NCBI RefSeq assembly: GCF_900188205.1
Contig: NZ_FZOH01000003.1
Span: forward strand, 580,539 to 644,538
Origin: Geodermatophilus saharensis
GTDB lineage: Bacteria > Actinomycetota > Actinomycetes > Mycobacteriales > Geodermatophilaceae
Length of the DNA: 64,000 bases
Direction: 5' to 3'
The notes beneath the pieces were generated by a model. That model saw only the letters and a program-made list of their open reading frames with translations. It did not search any database and was not told where the DNA came from. Below, one piece after another: positions 33,894 to 42,112 of this stretch (position 1 is the first letter of the stretch; each line of letters begins with the position of its first letter). Made by a program: the position numbers and the translations under genes.

Positions 33894-34919
33894 TCAGCCG
33901 GCGGTGGCCGCCTGCTGCGGGAAGAGCCGGTGCAGCACGTCGGCCAGCGTGACGACGCCGACGACCGCGTCGCCGTCGGTGACCAGCGCGAGGTGGTTGC
34001 GGGTCTCCCGCATCGCCCGGAGCGCGGCGTGGACGGTGGTGTCGGCGCCGAGGGAGAACACCGGCCGGGCGAGGGGCGCCGCGGGCGCGTCGTCGGGTGC
34101 GGTGAGGGTGTCGCGGACGTGCACCACCCCGGTGACCTCCTCCCCCGGCACCGCGCCGAGCAGGATGCGCAGGTGCCCCGAGGCGCGGGTCGCCGCCCGC
34201 ACCTCGCCGGCGGTCGCCGCGGCCCGGACCCCGCTGGGGCGGGACGCCGGGCCCAGCAGCTCCCGGACGGTGAGCCGCTCGAGGTCCAGCGCGCCGGAGA
34301 TCTGCGCGGAGAAGCTCGCGTCCAGGGCCCCGACGTTGGCCGAGTGCTCCACCAGGTGGCGCAGCGCGTCGGGGCTGTGCCCGACGGCGAGCTCGTCGGC
34401 CGGCTGCACGCCGACCCGCCGGACCAGCGCGTTGGCCGCGGCGTTGAGGGCGCGCAGCAGCGGGCGGAACACCGCCATGAACGCGCGCATCGGCGCGGCG
34501 AGCAGGGTGGCCGAGCGCTCCGGGTGGGCGATGGCCCACGACTTGGGGGCCATCTCCCCGACCACCAGGTGGAGGAAGGTCACCACCAGCAGCGCGAGGA
34601 CGAACCCGGCGACGTCGGCGGCCACCGCCGGCAGCCCCCAGGTCTCGAACAGCGGGGTCAGCCAGTGGTGCACCGCCGGCTTGCTGATGGCGCCGAGGGC
34701 GAGGGTGGCCGCGGTGATGCCCAGCTGGGAGCCGGCGAGCAGCAGGGTCAGCTCCGAGGAGTTGCGCAGCGCCGCCCGCGCCGAGCGGCTGGTGGGGGCG
34801 GCCTCCTCCAGCCGGTGCCGCTTGGCGGCCAGCGCGGCGAACTCCACGGCCACGAAGAACGCCGACAGCGCGACGATGCCCACGGTGGCGGGGACGACGA
34901 CCCACGGGCTGTCGCTCAT
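33894..34919 (-). CDS. DUF21/CBS membrane protein (CNNM/HlyC-CorC-like)
   Basis: 341 residues. The N-terminal DUF21 membrane domain has three to four helices (VVPATVGIVALSAFFVAVEFAALAAKRHRLEEA at the start, later FVLALLVVTFLHLVVGEMAPKSWAI). Two CBS repeats follow in the cytoplasm (about 205-335, with VTGVVHVRDTL and LVTDGDAVVGVVTLADVLHRLF). It lacks the C-terminal CorC_HlyC domain of its neighbour. Members transport or regulate Mg2+ or other divalent cations. Its ATG overlaps the stop of the upstream paralogue (ATGA), so the two likely form one operon and perhaps a heterodimer. Confidence 0.88.
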   Translation of the reverse strand: MSDSPWVVVPATVGIVALSAFFVAVEFAALAAKRHRLEEAAPTSRSARAALRNSSELTLLLAGSQLGITAATLALGAISKPAVHHWLTPLFETWGLPAVAADVAGFVLALLVVTFLHLVVGEMAPKSWAIAHPERSATLLAAPMRAFMAVFRPLLRALNAAANALVRRVGVQPADELAVGHSPDALRHLVEHSANVGALDASFSAQISGALDLERLTVRELLGPASRPSGVRAAATAGEVRAATRASGHLRILLGAVPGEEVTGVVHVRDTLTAPDDAPAAPLARPVFSLGADTTVHAALRAMRETRNHLALVTDGDAVVGVVTLADVLHRLFPQQAATAG

Positions 34920-36310
34920 CGGGAGGTCCCCTCGGCGGCTGCGGTGACGTCGTCGGTGCGGGCGGGGAGCTCCAGGCGCACCCGGGAGGGCACGTGCCGC
35001 TCCACGGCGAGCACCTCGACGTCGAGGTGCCGGGGCGCGGGCCGGTCGTCGTGGATGAGGTCGCCGGGGTCGGGCGGCAGCTCGACGGTCAGCGCGGTGC
35101 CGGGCTCGGGCAGGTCGCCGTGCGCGGCGATGACCAGCCCGGCGATCGTCTCGTAGTGCCCGCGGGGCAGGTCGACGCCGAGCGCGCGCTCGACCTCGTC
35201 GACGTGCACGTCCCCGGCCATCTCCCAGACGCCGTCCCCGGCCACCGGCACGTACCCGGGGTCGACGTCGGCGTCGTGCTCGTCGGTGATCTCCCCGACC
35301 AGCTCCTCGGCGAGGTCCTCCAGCGTGACGACGCCGGCGAAGCCGCCGTACTCGTCGACGGCGCAGGCGAGCTGGTTCCTGGTCTCGCCCAGCAGGCGCA
35401 GCACGTCCGGCAGCGACGCGAGGGTCGGCACCACCAGGCAGGGGCGGGCGATCGCGGTCACCGGCGCGGAGTCCGGCTCGGTGGTGGTCAGCAGGTCGGC
35501 CAGGTGCACGACGCCGAGCACGTCGCCGGTGCCCTCCTCCAGCACCGGGTAGCGGGAGTGACCGGTGGCCATCAGTTCCCGCAGGTGGCCCAGGGTGTCG
35601 GTGGCGGCGACGGTGCCCACCCGCGGTCGCGGGATCATCGCGTGCTCGACGTCCCGGGTGGGGAAGTCGAGGATGCGGTCGACCATCACCGACAGCTCCG
35701 CCGGCAGGTCACCGCTCTCCCGGGACTCCTCGACGATGTGCTCGAGGTCGCGCGCGGTGGCCGCGTGCTCGACGTCGTGCACCGGCTCGATCCGCAGCAC
35801 CCGCAGCAGCAGGTTCGACGCCCGGTCGAACACCTGGATCAGCCAGCCGAACACCCGCAGGTACACCGTCGTGGAGGCGGCCAGCCAGCGGGCCACGGGC
35901 TCGGGCCGGGCGATGGCGAGGTTCTTCGGGAACAGCTCGCCGAAGAGCATCTGCACCAGCGTGGAGAACAGCAGCGCCAGGACCGCGCCGACGCCCAGGC
36001 CGACCGCCGTCGGGACCCCCACGCCGCCGAGCAGCGCGCCGAGGGACTCCCCGATCAGCGGCTCGGCGACGTAGCCGACCAGCAGCCCGGTGACGGTGAT
36101 GCCCAGCTGGGCGCCCGAGAGCATGAACGACGTCCGCCGGGTCACCCGCAGGGCCCGGGCGGCCGCCGTGTCGCCGGCCTCGGCGCGGGCGCCGAGGGTC
36201 GAGCGGTCGACCGCCATGTAGGCGAACTCCTGGGCCACGAAGTACCCCGTCACAGCGGTGATCCCGAGGACCACCAGGACGCCCAGGAGCAGCGAGAGCA
36301 CCTCCGTCAC
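34916..36310 (-). CDS. DUF21/CBS/CorC membrane protein (CNNM/HlyC-CorC-like)
   Basis: 464 residues with a DUF21 membrane domain (start VLSLLLGVLVVLGITAVTGYFVAQEFAYMAVDRS; second landmark MLFGELFPKNLAIARPEP), a CBS pair (about 215-335: MIPRPRVGTVAATDTL..., NQLACAVDEYGGFAGVVTLEDLAEELVGEI) and a C-terminal CorC_HlyC-type domain (GVWEMAGDVHVDEVERALGVDLP...GHYETIAGLVIAAHG). Predicted divalent-cation transport or sensing in the membrane. First gene of a two-gene operon with the shorter paralogue. The 255-base gap upstream (36311-36565) shows nothing recognisable. Confidence 0.9.
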   Translation of the reverse strand: MTEVLSLLLGVLVVLGITAVTGYFVAQEFAYMAVDRSTLGARAEAGDTAAARALRVTRRTSFMLSGAQLGITVTGLLVGYVAEPLIGESLGALLGGVGVPTAVGLGVGAVLALLFSTLVQMLFGELFPKNLAIARPEPVARWLAASTTVYLRVFGWLIQVFDRASNLLLRVLRIEPVHDVEHAATARDLEHIVEESRESGDLPAELSVMVDRILDFPTRDVEHAMIPRPRVGTVAATDTLGHLRELMATGHSRYPVLEEGTGDVLGVVHLADLLTTTEPDSAPVTAIARPCLVVPTLASLPDVLRLLGETRNQLACAVDEYGGFAGVVTLEDLAEELVGEITDEHDADVDPGYVPVAGDGVWEMAGDVHVDEVERALGVDLPRGHYETIAGLVIAAHGDLPEPGTALTVELPPDPGDLIHDDRPAPRHLDVEVLAVERHVPSRVRLELPARTDDVTAAAEGTSR

Positions 36311-36565
36311 CGGCCACGCACCCCCTCACCGCGGTCGGGGGACGTGGCCTGGGGACTGTGGTACGGACTCATGGCTCTCTTCGACGACGGGGCTGAGGGG
36401 CGCACCGGTGGCGCCCCCAGCAGAACGGCGGGGCCGCCGCCGGCGTTCCGGTGGCGGGGCAGAGCGCCCGGACGGCGGCCCGGCGGTTCCCTGGCCACGG
36501 CGACGGTCCCGCGGCGGCCGCCGGGGGCACCAGGGTCGAAGGAACTCCCCGCCCCGGCCCGGCCG

Positions 36566-37603
36566 TCAGCCGATCGTCGTGGCGTCGATGACGAAGCGGT
36601 AGCGGACGTCGGAGGCCAGCACCCGCTCGTAGGCCTCGTTGACCCGGTCGGCCGGGATGACCTCGACGTCGGCGGTGATGCCGTGCTCGGCGCAGAAGTC
36701 GAGCATCTCCTGCGTCTGGGCGATGCCGCCGATCATCGAGCCGGCCACCGAGCGCCGCTGGGACAGCAGCCCGCCGTCGACGCTGATCGGGCTGGGCGCG
36801 ACGCCGACGCTGACCAGGGTGCCGTCGACGGCGAGCAGCCGCACGTGGGCGTCGACGTCGATGTCGGCGCTGACGGTGTTGACGATCAGGTCGAACCGGC
36901 CGGCCAGCCGGGCGAAGGTGTCCGGGTCGGAGGTCGCGAAGTAGGAGTCGGCGCCGAGCCGCAGGGCGTCCTCCTGCTTCTTCAGCGACTGCGACAGCAC
37001 GGTGACCTCGGCCCCGAGGGCGTGGGCGATCTTCACCGCCACGTGGCCGAGCCCGCCGAGCCCGACGACGGCGACCCGCGTGCCCGGGCCGGCGCCCCAC
37101 CGGCGCAGCGGGACGTAGGTGGTGATGCCCGCGCACAGCAGCGGCGTGGCGGCGGCGGGGTCGAGGCCCTCGGGGACGGACAGGGCGAAGCGGGCGTCGA
37201 CGACGACGTGGGTGGAGTAGCCGCCCTGCGTCGTGGTGCCGTCGCGGTCGGGCGAGGCGTAGGTGAACACCGTGCCGTCCAGGCAGAACTGCTCGTCGCC
37301 GCTGCGGCAGGTGGCGCACCGCCCGCACGAGTTCACCATGCAGCCGACGCCGACGCGGTCGCCGACCCGGTGCCGGGTGACGTCGCTGCCGACCTCGGTG
37401 ACGGTGCCGACGATCTCGTGGCCGGGGACGACGGGGAAGGGCTGCGGGCCCCAGTCGCCGTTGACGGTGTGGATGTCGGAGTGGCAGATGCCGGCGTACT
37501 CGATGCGGATCAGGACGTCGCCGGGCCCGACCTCGCGGCGCTCGACGGTGGTGGGGGCCAGCGGCTCGCCGGCGGCGGGGGCGGCGTAGGCGGTCACGCG
37601 CAC
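36566..37603 (-). CDS. Zinc-dependent alcohol dehydrogenase, CAD/YahK type
   Basis: 345 residues, medium-chain dehydrogenase. Catalytic zinc: Cys in [13 protein letters not shown] in [10 protein letters not shown] and a Cys in [10 protein letters not shown]. Structural zinc: four Cys in [18 protein letters not shown]. Cofactor site [20 protein letters not shown], consistent with NADP preference of the aldehyde reductase group. GTG 37603 has AGGAGA about nine bases upstream. Third gene of an ADH-cupin-ADH operon. Likely reduces aldehydes; exact substrate unknown. Confidence 0.9.
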   Translation of the reverse strand: MRVTAYAAPAAGEPLAPTTVERREVGPGDVLIRIEYAGICHSDIHTVNGDWGPQPFPVVPGHEIVGTVTEVGSDVTRHRVGDRVGVGCMVNSCGRCATCRSGDEQFCLDGTVFTYASPDRDGTTTQGGYSTHVVVDARFALSVPEGLDPAAATPLLCAGITTYVPLRRWGAGPGTRVAVVGLGGLGHVAVKIAHALGAEVTVLSQSLKKQEDALRLGADSYFATSDPDTFARLAGRFDLIVNTVSADIDVDAHVRLLAVDGTLVSVGVAPSPISVDGGLLSQRRSVAGSMIGGIAQTQEMLDFCAEHGITADVEVIPADRVNEAYERVLASDVRYRFVIDATTIG

Positions 37604-37637
37604 GGGGGTGGATCTCCTCTGTTCGGCGGGTGCGGGG

Positions 37638-38048
37638 TCAGGCGGTCGCCGGGGTGGCGAGGTACTCGTCGTCGGTGACGGGGGCGAGCCAGTGGACGAC
37701 GGCGTGGTCGGCGTCGCCCTCGTTGATGGCCAGGTGGACCATGAGCCGGGTCGGCGCGGCGCCGTGCCAGTGTTCCTCGTCGGCCTCGAAGAGCACGCGG
37801 TCGCCCGGGCGGATGACCTCGACCGGGCCGCCGCGGCGCTGGCACGGGCCCACGCCCTCGGTGACGAACACGGTCTGGCTCAGCGGGTGGCGGTGCCCGT
37901 GGGTGCGCGCGCCCGGCGTGGAGTGCACCAGGTCGGCGCTGACCCGCGACGGGTCCGGCGCGGCGGCGACGGCGTCGACGTACACGTCGCCGGTGAACCA
38001 GTCGGCCGGGCCCTTGGCGGTGTCGAGGGAGCTGCGGGTGATCTGCAC
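37638..38048 (-). CDS. Small cupin-domain protein
   Basis: 136 residues, a single cupin barrel: metal motif [20 protein letters not shown] (HxHx(3-4)Qx(6)G) and second motif [13 protein letters not shown]. Related to quercetinase-like and carboxymuconolactone-associated cupins found beside dehydrogenases. Lies between two alcohol dehydrogenase genes in the same direction with gaps of 19 and 34 bases, so almost certainly co-transcribed. Enzyme activity is not certain. Confidence 0.82.
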   Translation of the reverse strand: MQITRSSLDTAKGPADWFTGDVYVDAVAAAPDPSRVSADLVHSTPGARTHGHRHPLSQTVFVTEGVGPCQRRGGPVEVIRPGDRVLFEADEEHWHGAAPTRLMVHLAINEGDADHAVVHWLAPVTDDEYLATPATA

Positions 38049-38067
38049 GGTGTCGTCCCCCCGGGGG

Positions 38068-39090
38068 TCAGGGGCGGAGCAGGGTCTTGATGGCGCGCCG
38101 CTCGTCCATCGCCCGGTAGCCCTCGGCGGCCTGCTCCAGCGGCAGCTCCAGGTCGAAGACCCGCCCCGGGTCGATGGTCCGGTTCCAGATGAGGTCGATG
38201 AGCTCGGGCAGGAAGCGCCGGACGGGCGCCGGACCGCCGTGCAGGTGCACGCCGGAGGAGAACAGCGCCTCCCCGGGCAGCGAGACGTCGTGGCTGACGC
38301 CGACGTAGCCGACGTGGCCGCCGGGCCGGGTGGCGTGGATGGCCTGCATCATCGACTCCTGGGTGCCGACGGCCTCGATGACCGAGTGCGCACCCAGCCC
38401 GCCGGTGAGCTCCTTGACCGCCGCGACGCCCTCGGCGCCGCGCTCGGTGACGATGTCGGTGGCGCCGAACTCCCGGGCCAGGGCCTGCCGGTCGGCGTGC
38501 CGGCTGAAGGCGATGACCCGCTCCGCGCCGAGCTGCCGGGCGGCGAGGACACCGAGCAGGCCGACGGCGCCGTCGCCGACCACGGCGACGGTCGTGCCCG
38601 GCCCGGCCTCGGCGGCGACGGCGGCGAACCAGCCGGTGCCCAGCACGTCGGAGGCGGCGAGCAGGCCGGGGACGAGGTCGTCCGGCGGCGTGCCGGGCGT
38701 GGCGACGAGCGTGCCGTCGGCCAGCGGGATGCGGGCGTACTCGGACTGCGCGCCGGTGGCGGCGCCGGGCTGCCGGTTGACGCAGTGGGTCTGGTAGCCG
38801 GCCCGGCAGATCTCGCAGGTGTTGTCGGAGGCGAAGAAGGAGCCGACGACGAACTGGCCGGGCCGGATGTCGCGGACCTCGCTGCCGACCTCCTCGACGA
38901 CGCCGACGTACTCGTGGCCCATCGGGGTGGGGCCGTCGACGGCCTCGATGCCGCGGTAGGGCCACAGGTCCGAGCCGCAGACGCAGGCGGCGGCCAGCCG
39001 GATGACGGCGTCGGTGGGCTGCTCGATCCGGGGCACCTCGCGCTCCTCGACGCGGACGTCGCCGGGGGCGTACAGCAGCGTTCCTCGCAT
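38068..39090 (-). CDS. Zinc-dependent alcohol dehydrogenase
   Basis: 340 residues, medium-chain family, distinct from the downstream one. Catalytic zinc residues in ACVCGSDLWPYRG and MGHEYVGVVEEVG. Structural-zinc lobe reduced to NTCEICRAGYQTHC (three Cys). Rossmann motif VVGDGAVGLLGVLAARQLGA followed by AFSRHADRQ, whose Arg favours NADP. First gene of the operon, ATG 39090. A palindromic site shared with the XRE regulator gene lies 114-136 bases upstream, suggesting that regulator controls the operon. Confidence 0.9.
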   Translation of the reverse strand: MRGTLLYAPGDVRVEEREVPRIEQPTDAVIRLAAACVCGSDLWPYRGIEAVDGPTPMGHEYVGVVEEVGSEVRDIRPGQFVVGSFFASDNTCEICRAGYQTHCVNRQPGAATGAQSEYARIPLADGTLVATPGTPPDDLVPGLLAASDVLGTGWFAAVAAEAGPGTTVAVVGDGAVGLLGVLAARQLGAERVIAFSRHADRQALAREFGATDIVTERGAEGVAAVKELTGGLGAHSVIEAVGTQESMMQAIHATRPGGHVGYVGVSHDVSLPGEALFSSGVHLHGGPAPVRRFLPELIDLIWNRTIDPGRVFDLELPLEQAAEGYRAMDERRAIKTLLRP

Positions 39091-39395
39091 GGCGGTCTCT
39101 CCCTCTGTGGCTGTTCGGGTCCCGGGGCGTCCGGGGTCGGGGTCGTCGGGTGGCTGCACCCCACGGAACCCCGTTCCCGGCGGGCGCGGGGGGTCGAGCT
39201 CGTCGGGGGGAGAACCTCGACCTCCCTCCGGCGGCCGGTCGCGCCACCGTCGGGACGTGGACGACCGCACCGGATCCGCGACCGCCGCGGGTCGGGTCGC
39301 CCCGCGAGGGGGTCGGGCCGCGCTACCGCGCCGCGGGCACGCGGGACCGCTGCCGACGCGTCCTGACCCGCCCGTCGCGCCTCACTGGAGGACCC
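39091..39395. other. Gene-free gap upstream of the ADH operon and behind the USP gene
   Basis: About 305 bases. Holds the palindromic operator at 39204-39226. Near 39383-39401 there is an imperfect hairpin (CACTGGAGG ... CCTCAGTG) overlapping the end of the universal stress gene that may act as its terminator. No gene supported. Confidence 0.5.
39204..39226. promoter_or_regulatory. Palindromic operator shared with the XRE regulator gene
   Basis: On the minus strand the 23 bases begin GGGAGGTCGAGGTTCTCCC and end CCCG. The palindrome is GGGAG-N9-CTCCC. The same 23 bases occur at 62292-62314 with one difference (G versus C in the centre). It lies 114 bases upstream of the first ADH start. Confidence 0.65.
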
Positions 39396-39827
39396 TCAGT
39401 GGACGACGGTCACCGGACACCGGGCGTAGGCGACGACGTGCTGGCTGACCGACCCGAGCACCAGGCCGGCGAAGCCGCCGTGACCGCGCTTGCCGACCAC
39501 GAGCAGGTCGGCGTTGGCGGACTGGTCGATGAGCGTCTTGGCCGGCCGGCCCTGCTTGACGTGCGGGTGGACCAGCACCGGCGGGTCCTCGCCGAGCTCC
39601 TCCTTGATGACCTGCACGAGGTCCTCGGCGGTGCGCTGGCTCGGGTCGGGCACGTAGTGCTCCGAGACGCTGACGCTGCCCGCCGGTGGCAGCAGCGTGT
39701 GCTCCCACACGTTGACGACGACCAGGTCCGCCCCGTGGTCGGCGGCCTCCGCGGCGGCCCAGGTCAGCGCCTTGCGGCTCCCGGGTGACCCGTCGACGCC
39801 GACCACGATGGACTTCCACACACCCAC
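39396..39827 (-). CDS. Universal stress protein (UspA family)
   Basis: 143 residues, one USP domain: start WKSIVVGVDGSPGSRKALTWAAAEA, and the ATP-binding loop VVGKRGHGGFAGLVLGSVSQHVV (G-x2-G-x9-G-S) complete, so an ATP-binding member. GTG 39827 preceded by GAGGAG. Divergent, over a 295-base gap, from a transporter that carries its own USP domain, suggesting shared control. Cytoplasmic. Family role is in stress survival or dormancy; mechanism is unclear. Confidence 0.92.
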   Translation of the reverse strand: MGVWKSIVVGVDGSPGSRKALTWAAAEAADHGADLVVVNVWEHTLLPPAGSVSVSEHYVPDPSQRTAEDLVQVIKEELGEDPPVLVHPHVKQGRPAKTLIDQSANADLLVVGKRGHGGFAGLVLGSVSQHVVAYARCPVTVVH

Positions 39828-40048
39828 GGTCGTCTCCTCTTCGCGTGTCGACGCACCGGCGCTGATTGCACGTGTCCGCGCGGAACGCTATTACACGGTG
39901 CCCGGCCCGTCGAGTCGAGGAACGGCCGGAAATGGTGGCGCCAGCGTTCACGATCGCCATTTCGTTGCCCGCACAACCGGATCCGTGATGGACTCGGATG
40001 CTGCTCGCTAGGGCTGAACAGGCATTCCCGAGAACGGTGGCACTCGTG

Positions 40049-40077
40049 TTGCGGCCCCTCCACGGCGGGCTTAGCGT
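40049..40077 (+). promoter_or_regulatory. Sigma-70-type promoter for the MFS-USP gene
   Basis: TTGCGG at 40049-40054, a 17-base spacer and TAGCGT at 40072-40077, 45 bases before the ATG at 40123. The 295-base divergent gap is visibly less GC-rich than its surroundings. It also holds a 7-base inverted repeat GAAATGG...CCATTTC (39929-39963). Confidence 0.5.
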
Positions 40078-40122
40078 CGCGGCGCTGATCTGACCGGGAC
40101 CGCGTCGGCCGAAGGGGTCGCC

Positions 40123-42054
40123 ATGACCGCCACGATGTCAGAGTCCGTTTCCGCGGGTACCGAGCAGGTCGAGCGCAAACCGCTGATGTCGGGCAGCGCC
40201 ATCCTGATGATGAACCTCGGGTTCTTCGGGGTTCAGTTCAGTTTCGGCCTCACGCAGTCGGCGGTGAACCCGCTCTTCCTGCTGATCGGGGCGACGCCCC
40301 AGCAGCTGCCGATCCTCAACCTCGCCGGACCGGTGACCGGGCTGGTCATCCAACCGCTGATCGGGGCGATCAGCGACCGCACCTGGAGTCCCCGCTGGGG
40401 GCGCCGTCGCCCGTTCGTGATCGGTGGCGCGATCCTCTGCGCGATCATCCTGGCCGCGTTCCCGTTCGTCGGGGTGCTGTGGCTGGCGGTCATCTGCTTC
40501 TGGCTCCTGGACGCCGGCAACAACACCTCGATGGAGCCCTATCGGGCGCTGATCTCCGACCGGCTGCCGAAGTCGCAGCTGGCGCGGGGTTTCCTGACGC
40601 AGAGCATGTTCACCGGGGCCGGCGCGGTGCTGGCGAACCTGTCGCTGTTCATCCTGCAGAAGGTGTCGGCACTGCAGGAGACCGCCGGGAACGGCGTGCC
40701 CTACTGGATGTACGTCTGCTTCCTCATCGGCACGTTCTGCATCCTGCTGACGGTCCTGACCGCGATGGCGCGCACGAAGGAACTGACTCCCTCCGACGAG
40801 GAACTCGCCGAGATCCGTTCGGCGCCCAAGGGCCTGCACCACGCGGTCCGCGAGATCGCCGACGCCGTCCGGGTCATGCCGGTCGCCATGCACAAGATCG
40901 GCGTGGTGTTCCTCTTCCAGTGGTACGCCATGTTCATCTACTGGCAGTTCCTGGCGGTCAGTCTCGGTGAGACCGTCTTCGGTGCCACGCCGGAGGAGGG
41001 CGGGCGCGCCTGGGACGACGCCATCGCCTGGAGCGGCCTGCAGAACGCCGGCTACAACTTCGTCACCATGGTCTCCGCCCTGTTCCTGGTCGGGTTCGCC
41101 CGCCGGATCGGCGCCAAGCGGGTGCACGCGGTGGCCCTGGGTCTGGCCGCGGCCTCGCTGATCTGGCTGGCCCAGATCGACAACCAGTACGTCGCGCTGA
41201 TCCCGATGATCGGGCTCGGCGTCTTCTGGGCCAGCGCGGTCGGCATCCCGTACCTGATGGTCGCCAGCATGGTCCCGGCCAACCGCACCGGGGTCTACAT
41301 GGGGATCCTCAACATGATGATCGTCGTGCCGATGCTCATCCAGACGGTGACGTTCGGCTGGATCTTCACGAACCTGCTCGGCGGCAGCGGCGCCAACGCG
41401 ATCCGGCTCGCCGGCATCCTGCTCGCCATCGGCGCGGTGGCGATGCTGTGGGTCAACCCGCCCGACGAGGCCGACGAGTCCCCGATCGTGCCGCTGGGCA
41501 GCAAGCGCAGCATCACCGTCTACGACCGGGTCGTGGTCGGGTCCGACGGCACGCCGACGAGCCTGTACGCCGTCGACCGCGCCGCCGAGGTGGCCCAGGC
41601 CGCCCAGGCGCGGCTGGTCGTCGTCACGGCCTACCGCGACGGCACACCGGATGCCGCCTCGACCCCGGGCGGGAAGGTGCACCGCGACATCCACGGCGCC
41701 GACGCCGCCCGGGAGGCGCTGGGCAGGTCGGTCACCGGTCTGACCCGCGAGCGCGCCCGGTTCATCGAGCAGCGGCTGGTCGCCGGCGACCCGGCGCAGG
41801 CCCTGCTCGACACGGTCGGCAACAACCCGGCGAACCTCATCGTCGTCGGCAACCGCGGGCTGGGCGCCAGCGAGGGGCAGATGCTGGGGTCGGTGCCCGC
41901 CGGCGTCGTGCGCAACGCCGTCTGCGACGTCCTGGTCGTGCAGACGTCGGCGCTGGACGAGGAGCGGCTGTTCGCGTCCGCGCCGGAGGCGGCCGCCGAC
42001 CGCGCCGGCCCGGTCGCGGGAGGGGACGCGGCAGGTCCGCGACCGGGCCGGTGA
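40123..42054 (+). CDS. MFS (SLC45-like) transporter fused to a universal stress domain
   Basis: 643 residues. Residues about 25-450 form a 12-helix major facilitator with RTWSPRWGRRRPFVIGGAI after helix 2-3 (the MFS loop motif) and DAGNNTSMEPYRALISDRLP, a pattern of the sucrose/SLC45-like sugar carriers. From about residue 468 a USP domain follows (YDRVVVGSDGTPTSLYAVDRAAEVAQAAQ ... VVGNRGLGASEGQMLGSVPAGVVRNAVCDVLVV), with an intact nucleotide loop G-x2-G-x9-G-S. The ribosome site GAAGGGG precedes ATG 40123. The fusion suggests sugar transport gated by ATP or energy state; this is inference. Divergent from a stand-alone USP gene. Confidence 0.9.
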   Translation: MTATMSESVSAGTEQVERKPLMSGSAILMMNLGFFGVQFSFGLTQSAVNPLFLLIGATPQQLPILNLAGPVTGLVIQPLIGAISDRTWSPRWGRRRPFVIGGAILCAIILAAFPFVGVLWLAVICFWLLDAGNNTSMEPYRALISDRLPKSQLARGFLTQSMFTGAGAVLANLSLFILQKVSALQETAGNGVPYWMYVCFLIGTFCILLTVLTAMARTKELTPSDEELAEIRSAPKGLHHAVREIADAVRVMPVAMHKIGVVFLFQWYAMFIYWQFLAVSLGETVFGATPEEGGRAWDDAIAWSGLQNAGYNFVTMVSALFLVGFARRIGAKRVHAVALGLAAASLIWLAQIDNQYVALIPMIGLGVFWASAVGIPYLMVASMVPANRTGVYMGILNMMIVVPMLIQTVTFGWIFTNLLGGSGANAIRLAGILLAIGAVAMLWVNPPDEADESPIVPLGSKRSITVYDRVVVGSDGTPTSLYAVDRAAEVAQAAQARLVVVTAYRDGTPDAASTPGGKVHRDIHGADAAREALGRSVTGLTRERARFIEQRLVAGDPAQALLDTVGNNPANLIVVGNRGLGASEGQMLGSVPAGVVRNAVCDVLVVQTSALDEERLFASAPEAAADRAGPVAGGDAAGPRPGR

Positions 42055-42059
42055 GCGGC

Positions 42060-42098
42060 CGGGGCGGGCCCGGGGTCACCTGACCCGGGCCCGCCCCG
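42060..42098. terminator. Strong bidirectional hairpin terminator
   Basis: An 18-bp stem with a single bulged G and a two-base loop (left arm 42060-42078, right arm 42081-42098; the core is GGGGCGGGCCCGGG). It lies in the 58-base gap between the convergent MFS-USP and MFS genes. Confidence 0.8.
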
Positions 42099-42112
42099 CC
42101 GTGGTCGGGCGG

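Noticed and set aside
36311-36565. Small gene at the ATG near 36371
   Set aside because: The frame runs into the antisense of the alcohol dehydrogenase gene and has no ribosome site or family pattern.
39828-40122. DosR-type palindrome in the USP / MFS-USP gap
   Set aside because: No GGGACT...AGTCCC-like match; the GAAATGG...CCATTTC inverted repeat has a 21-base spacer and no known binder.
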